Shown here: piece by piece, positions 30,711-31,826 of the stretch
How the letters are laid out: each line of letters opens with the position of its first letter
Numbering within the stretch: the stretch's first letter is position 1
Notes under the pieces: generated by a model
Told to the model about the DNA's origin: nothing
Databases searched by the model: none
Seen by the model: only the letters and a program-made list of their open reading frames with translations
Translations under genes and position numbers: made by a program
DNA from: DATCSE01 sp036568605
GTDB lineage: Bacteria; Pseudomonadota; Gammaproteobacteria; Burkholderiales; Burkholderiaceae_C
Assembly (NCBI GenBank): GCA_036568605.1
Contig: DATCSE010000130.1
Location: forward strand, 1 to 31,826
DNA: 31,826 nucleotides
Reading direction: 5' to 3'

Positions 30711-31502
30711 TCAGAACGTCCCGGGGTACGCCCCGCCGTCGAGCAGGATGTTCTGGCCGGTCAGGTAGCCGGCCTGCACGCTGCAGAGGAACGCGCAGAC
30801 CGCACCGAACTCGTCGGCGGTGCCGAAGCGCTGCGCCGGGATCGCCCTGGCGCGCTGGGCCATCACCGCGTCCAGCGGCTGGCCGCTCTTCGCGGCCGCG
30901 CCCTGCATCGTGCCGCGCAGCCGGTCGGTGTCGAACGCACCGGGCAACAGGCCGTTGATCGTGACGCCGCGCGCCGCGAGCTCGCTGCGCGCGAGCCCGG
31001 CGACGAAGCCGGTCAGCCCCGAACGTGCGCCGTTGCTCAGGCCCAGCGTGCCGATCGGCGACTTCACCGCACCCGACGTGATGTTGACGATGCGGCCGAA
31101 CCCGCGCGCGGCCATCGCATCGACCGTCGCCTTGATCAGCTCGATCGGGGTCAGCATGTTCGCGTCCAGCGCCTTGATCCAGGCGTCGCGGCCCCACTCG
31201 CGGAAGTCGCCGGGCGGCGGCCCGCCGGCGTTGTTGACCAGGATGTCGACCTGCGGGCACGCGGAAAGCGCCGCGGCGCGGCCTTCGGGCGTCGTGATGT
31301 CGCCGGCGACCTTGCGCACCTCGGCACCTCGCGGGCCCGCGAGCGCCCGCAGTTCGTTCGCGGTCGCCTCCAGCGCCTCGGCGCCGCGCGCCGTGATGAC
31401 GACATTCACGCCCTCGCCCACGAGCGCCTTCGCGCAGCCCTTGCCCAGGCCCTTGCTCGCGGCGCACACGAGCGCCCATTTGCCGGTCAGTCCGAAGTCC
31501 AT
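30711..31502 (-). CDS. Atypical short-chain dehydrogenase (FabG-like, lacking YxxxK)
   Basis: The 263-residue protein is an SDR by fold: Rossmann strand ALVCAASKGLGKG (10-22), DILVNNAGGPP (86-96), INGLLPGAFDTDR and the C-terminal LTGQNILLDGGAYPG. However, the cofactor motif TGxxxGxG is changed at its start (CAASKGLG). Where the catalytic YxxxK should follow Ser143 (ITSGAVKS), the sequence reads LGLSNGAR, with neither Tyr nor Lys. A known BKR-like SDR subgroup also departs from the tetrad, so this is probably a family trait, not a mutation. AGAGG seven bases upstream supports the ATG at 31502 over the TTG at 31508. The start is two bases after a truncated toxin frame. Confidence 0.88.
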   Translation of the reverse strand: MDFGLTGKWALVCAASKGLGKGCAKALVGEGVNVVITARGAEALEATANELRALAGPRGAEVRKVAGDITTPEGRAAALSACPQVDILVNNAGGPPPGDFREWGRDAWIKALDANMLTPIELIKATVDAMAARGFGRIVNITSGAVKSPIGTLGLSNGARSGLTGFVAGLARSELAARGVTINGLLPGAFDTDRLRGTMQGAAAKSGQPLDAVMAQRARAIPAQRFGTADEFGAVCAFLCSVQAGYLTGQNILLDGGAYPGTF

Positions 31503-31504
31503 CG

Positions 31505-31585
31505 TCAATCCTCTTCACAGCATCGGTTGATGGCTCTGCGGACCTGGTGCGCTGCCCGGGCGGCAATCACGACCCGAAGCGTCAT
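31505..31585 (-). pseudogene. Truncated RelE/ParE-type toxin (N-terminal remnant)
   Basis: Two bases after the antitoxin stop (TGAGCATG), a 26-codon frame begins MTLRVVIAARAAHQVRR. This looks like the first strand and helix of RelE/ParE toxins, which usually start with a VVI..RA...I/V.. pattern and are about 90-100 residues long. It ends in INRCCEED and a TGA at 31505-31507. The later strands that carry the active or gyrase-binding residues are missing, so it cannot be a working toxin. Spacing and order (antitoxin first, toxin coupled) match type II toxin-antitoxin operons. The SDR ATG lies two bases after this stop. Family assignment from so short a piece is tentative. Confidence 0.55.
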
Positions 31586-31587
31586 GC

Positions 31588-31809
31588 TCACCCGTGTTGG
31601 GGCAACGACTGCATGAGTTCTTCGAGAGAAGCGTATTCGCCGCGTTCGATCTCGGCCATCGCCGCGAGCAATTCATCCTCTTGCGCATCGGTCAGCGAGA
31701 AGCTCTCGTCGGCGCCACGCGCAATCACGGCCACCACGGCGCCCTCGGCGAGAGCGACGCCTTCCAGCACGATCTTGCCGTCGACGACGGTTCCGGTGGC
31801 AACTTGCAT
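31588..31809 (-). CDS. Antitoxin-like protein, RelE/ParE-associated type
   Basis: The 73-residue product begins with a short beta-rich part (MQVATGTVVDGKIVLEGVALAEGAVVAVIAR). It continues with an acidic helical half (LTDAQEDELLAAMAEIERGEYASLEELMQSL). That ending, with a helix and an SLEEL-type motif, is typical of small antitoxins whose C-terminus wraps around a RelE/ParE toxin. No ribbon-helix-helix is obvious at the N-terminus. GGAG at the window edge lies about 13 bases upstream. Its partner gene directly downstream is only a remnant (31505-31585), so it appears to be an orphan that may still bind related toxins. Confidence 0.68.
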   Translation of the reverse strand: MQVATGTVVDGKIVLEGVALAEGAVVAVIARGADESFSLTDAQEDELLAAMAEIERGEYASLEELMQSLPQHG

Positions 31810-31826
31810 GGCCGCGATGGTACTCC

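Overview
The window is a high-GC bacterial chromosome segment. Nearly every strand is read by long antisense shadow frames, which is typical of GC-rich third codon positions. The gene content points to a betaproteobacterium of the order Burkholderiales, probably near the Rubrivivax/Leptothrix/Piscinibacter group. The pointers are a Bug/TctC-type solute receptor, a PEP-CTERM protein, the ribF-ileS-lspA order, murB next to yajQ, and two repeat families common in these genomes. No phage, transposase, CRISPR array, rRNA or tRNA is seen.

Layout. 1-3.05 kb: the end of an unknown gene, murB (-), yajQ and a small secreted protein (+), then an MFS transporter (-). 3.2-6.7 kb: a LysR regulator and a pair of acyl-CoA dehydrogenases resembling the two pimeloyl-CoA dehydrogenase subunits. 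6.7-10 kb: a hairpin repeat pair, then a Bug receptor gene followed by a fused OHCU decarboxylase/HIU hydrolase (-), divergent from a second LysR whose start lies inside a perfect palindrome, and a small collagen-like lipoprotein. 10.2-13.2 kb: an apparent operon of P1-family peptidase, lipoprotein alpha/beta hydrolase and Cu-Zn superoxide dismutase. 13.2-13.8 kb: a small secreted ORF and a repeat island with five 39-bp tandem units. 13.8-20.3 kb: rsuA, a quinohemoprotein (PQQ) alcohol dehydrogenase, a divergent TonB-dependent receptor closely resembling the E. coli PQQ importer YncD/PqqU, and an AcoR-like regulator without an AAA+ domain. 20.4-25.8 kb: ribF-ileS-lspA and a PEP-CTERM protein ending at a strong terminator. 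25.8-31.8 kb: quinone oxidoreductase, a DUF2007-like protein, a TPR-GGDEF diguanylate cyclase, a bicovalent-flavin (BBE-type) oxidase, an atypical SDR, and an antitoxin gene with only the first part of its toxin left.

How the genes fit together. The clearest functional unit is PQQ alcohol dehydrogenase plus PqqU-like receptor plus regulator. It suggests a periplasmic alcohol oxidation module that can be supplied with PQQ from outside the cell. A second unit joins an uptake receptor to a ureide-pathway fusion enzyme whose hydrolase half has lost two signature residues. The rest is mostly housekeeping or stand-alone metabolism. All functions are inferred from reading the translated sequence; no database search was run.
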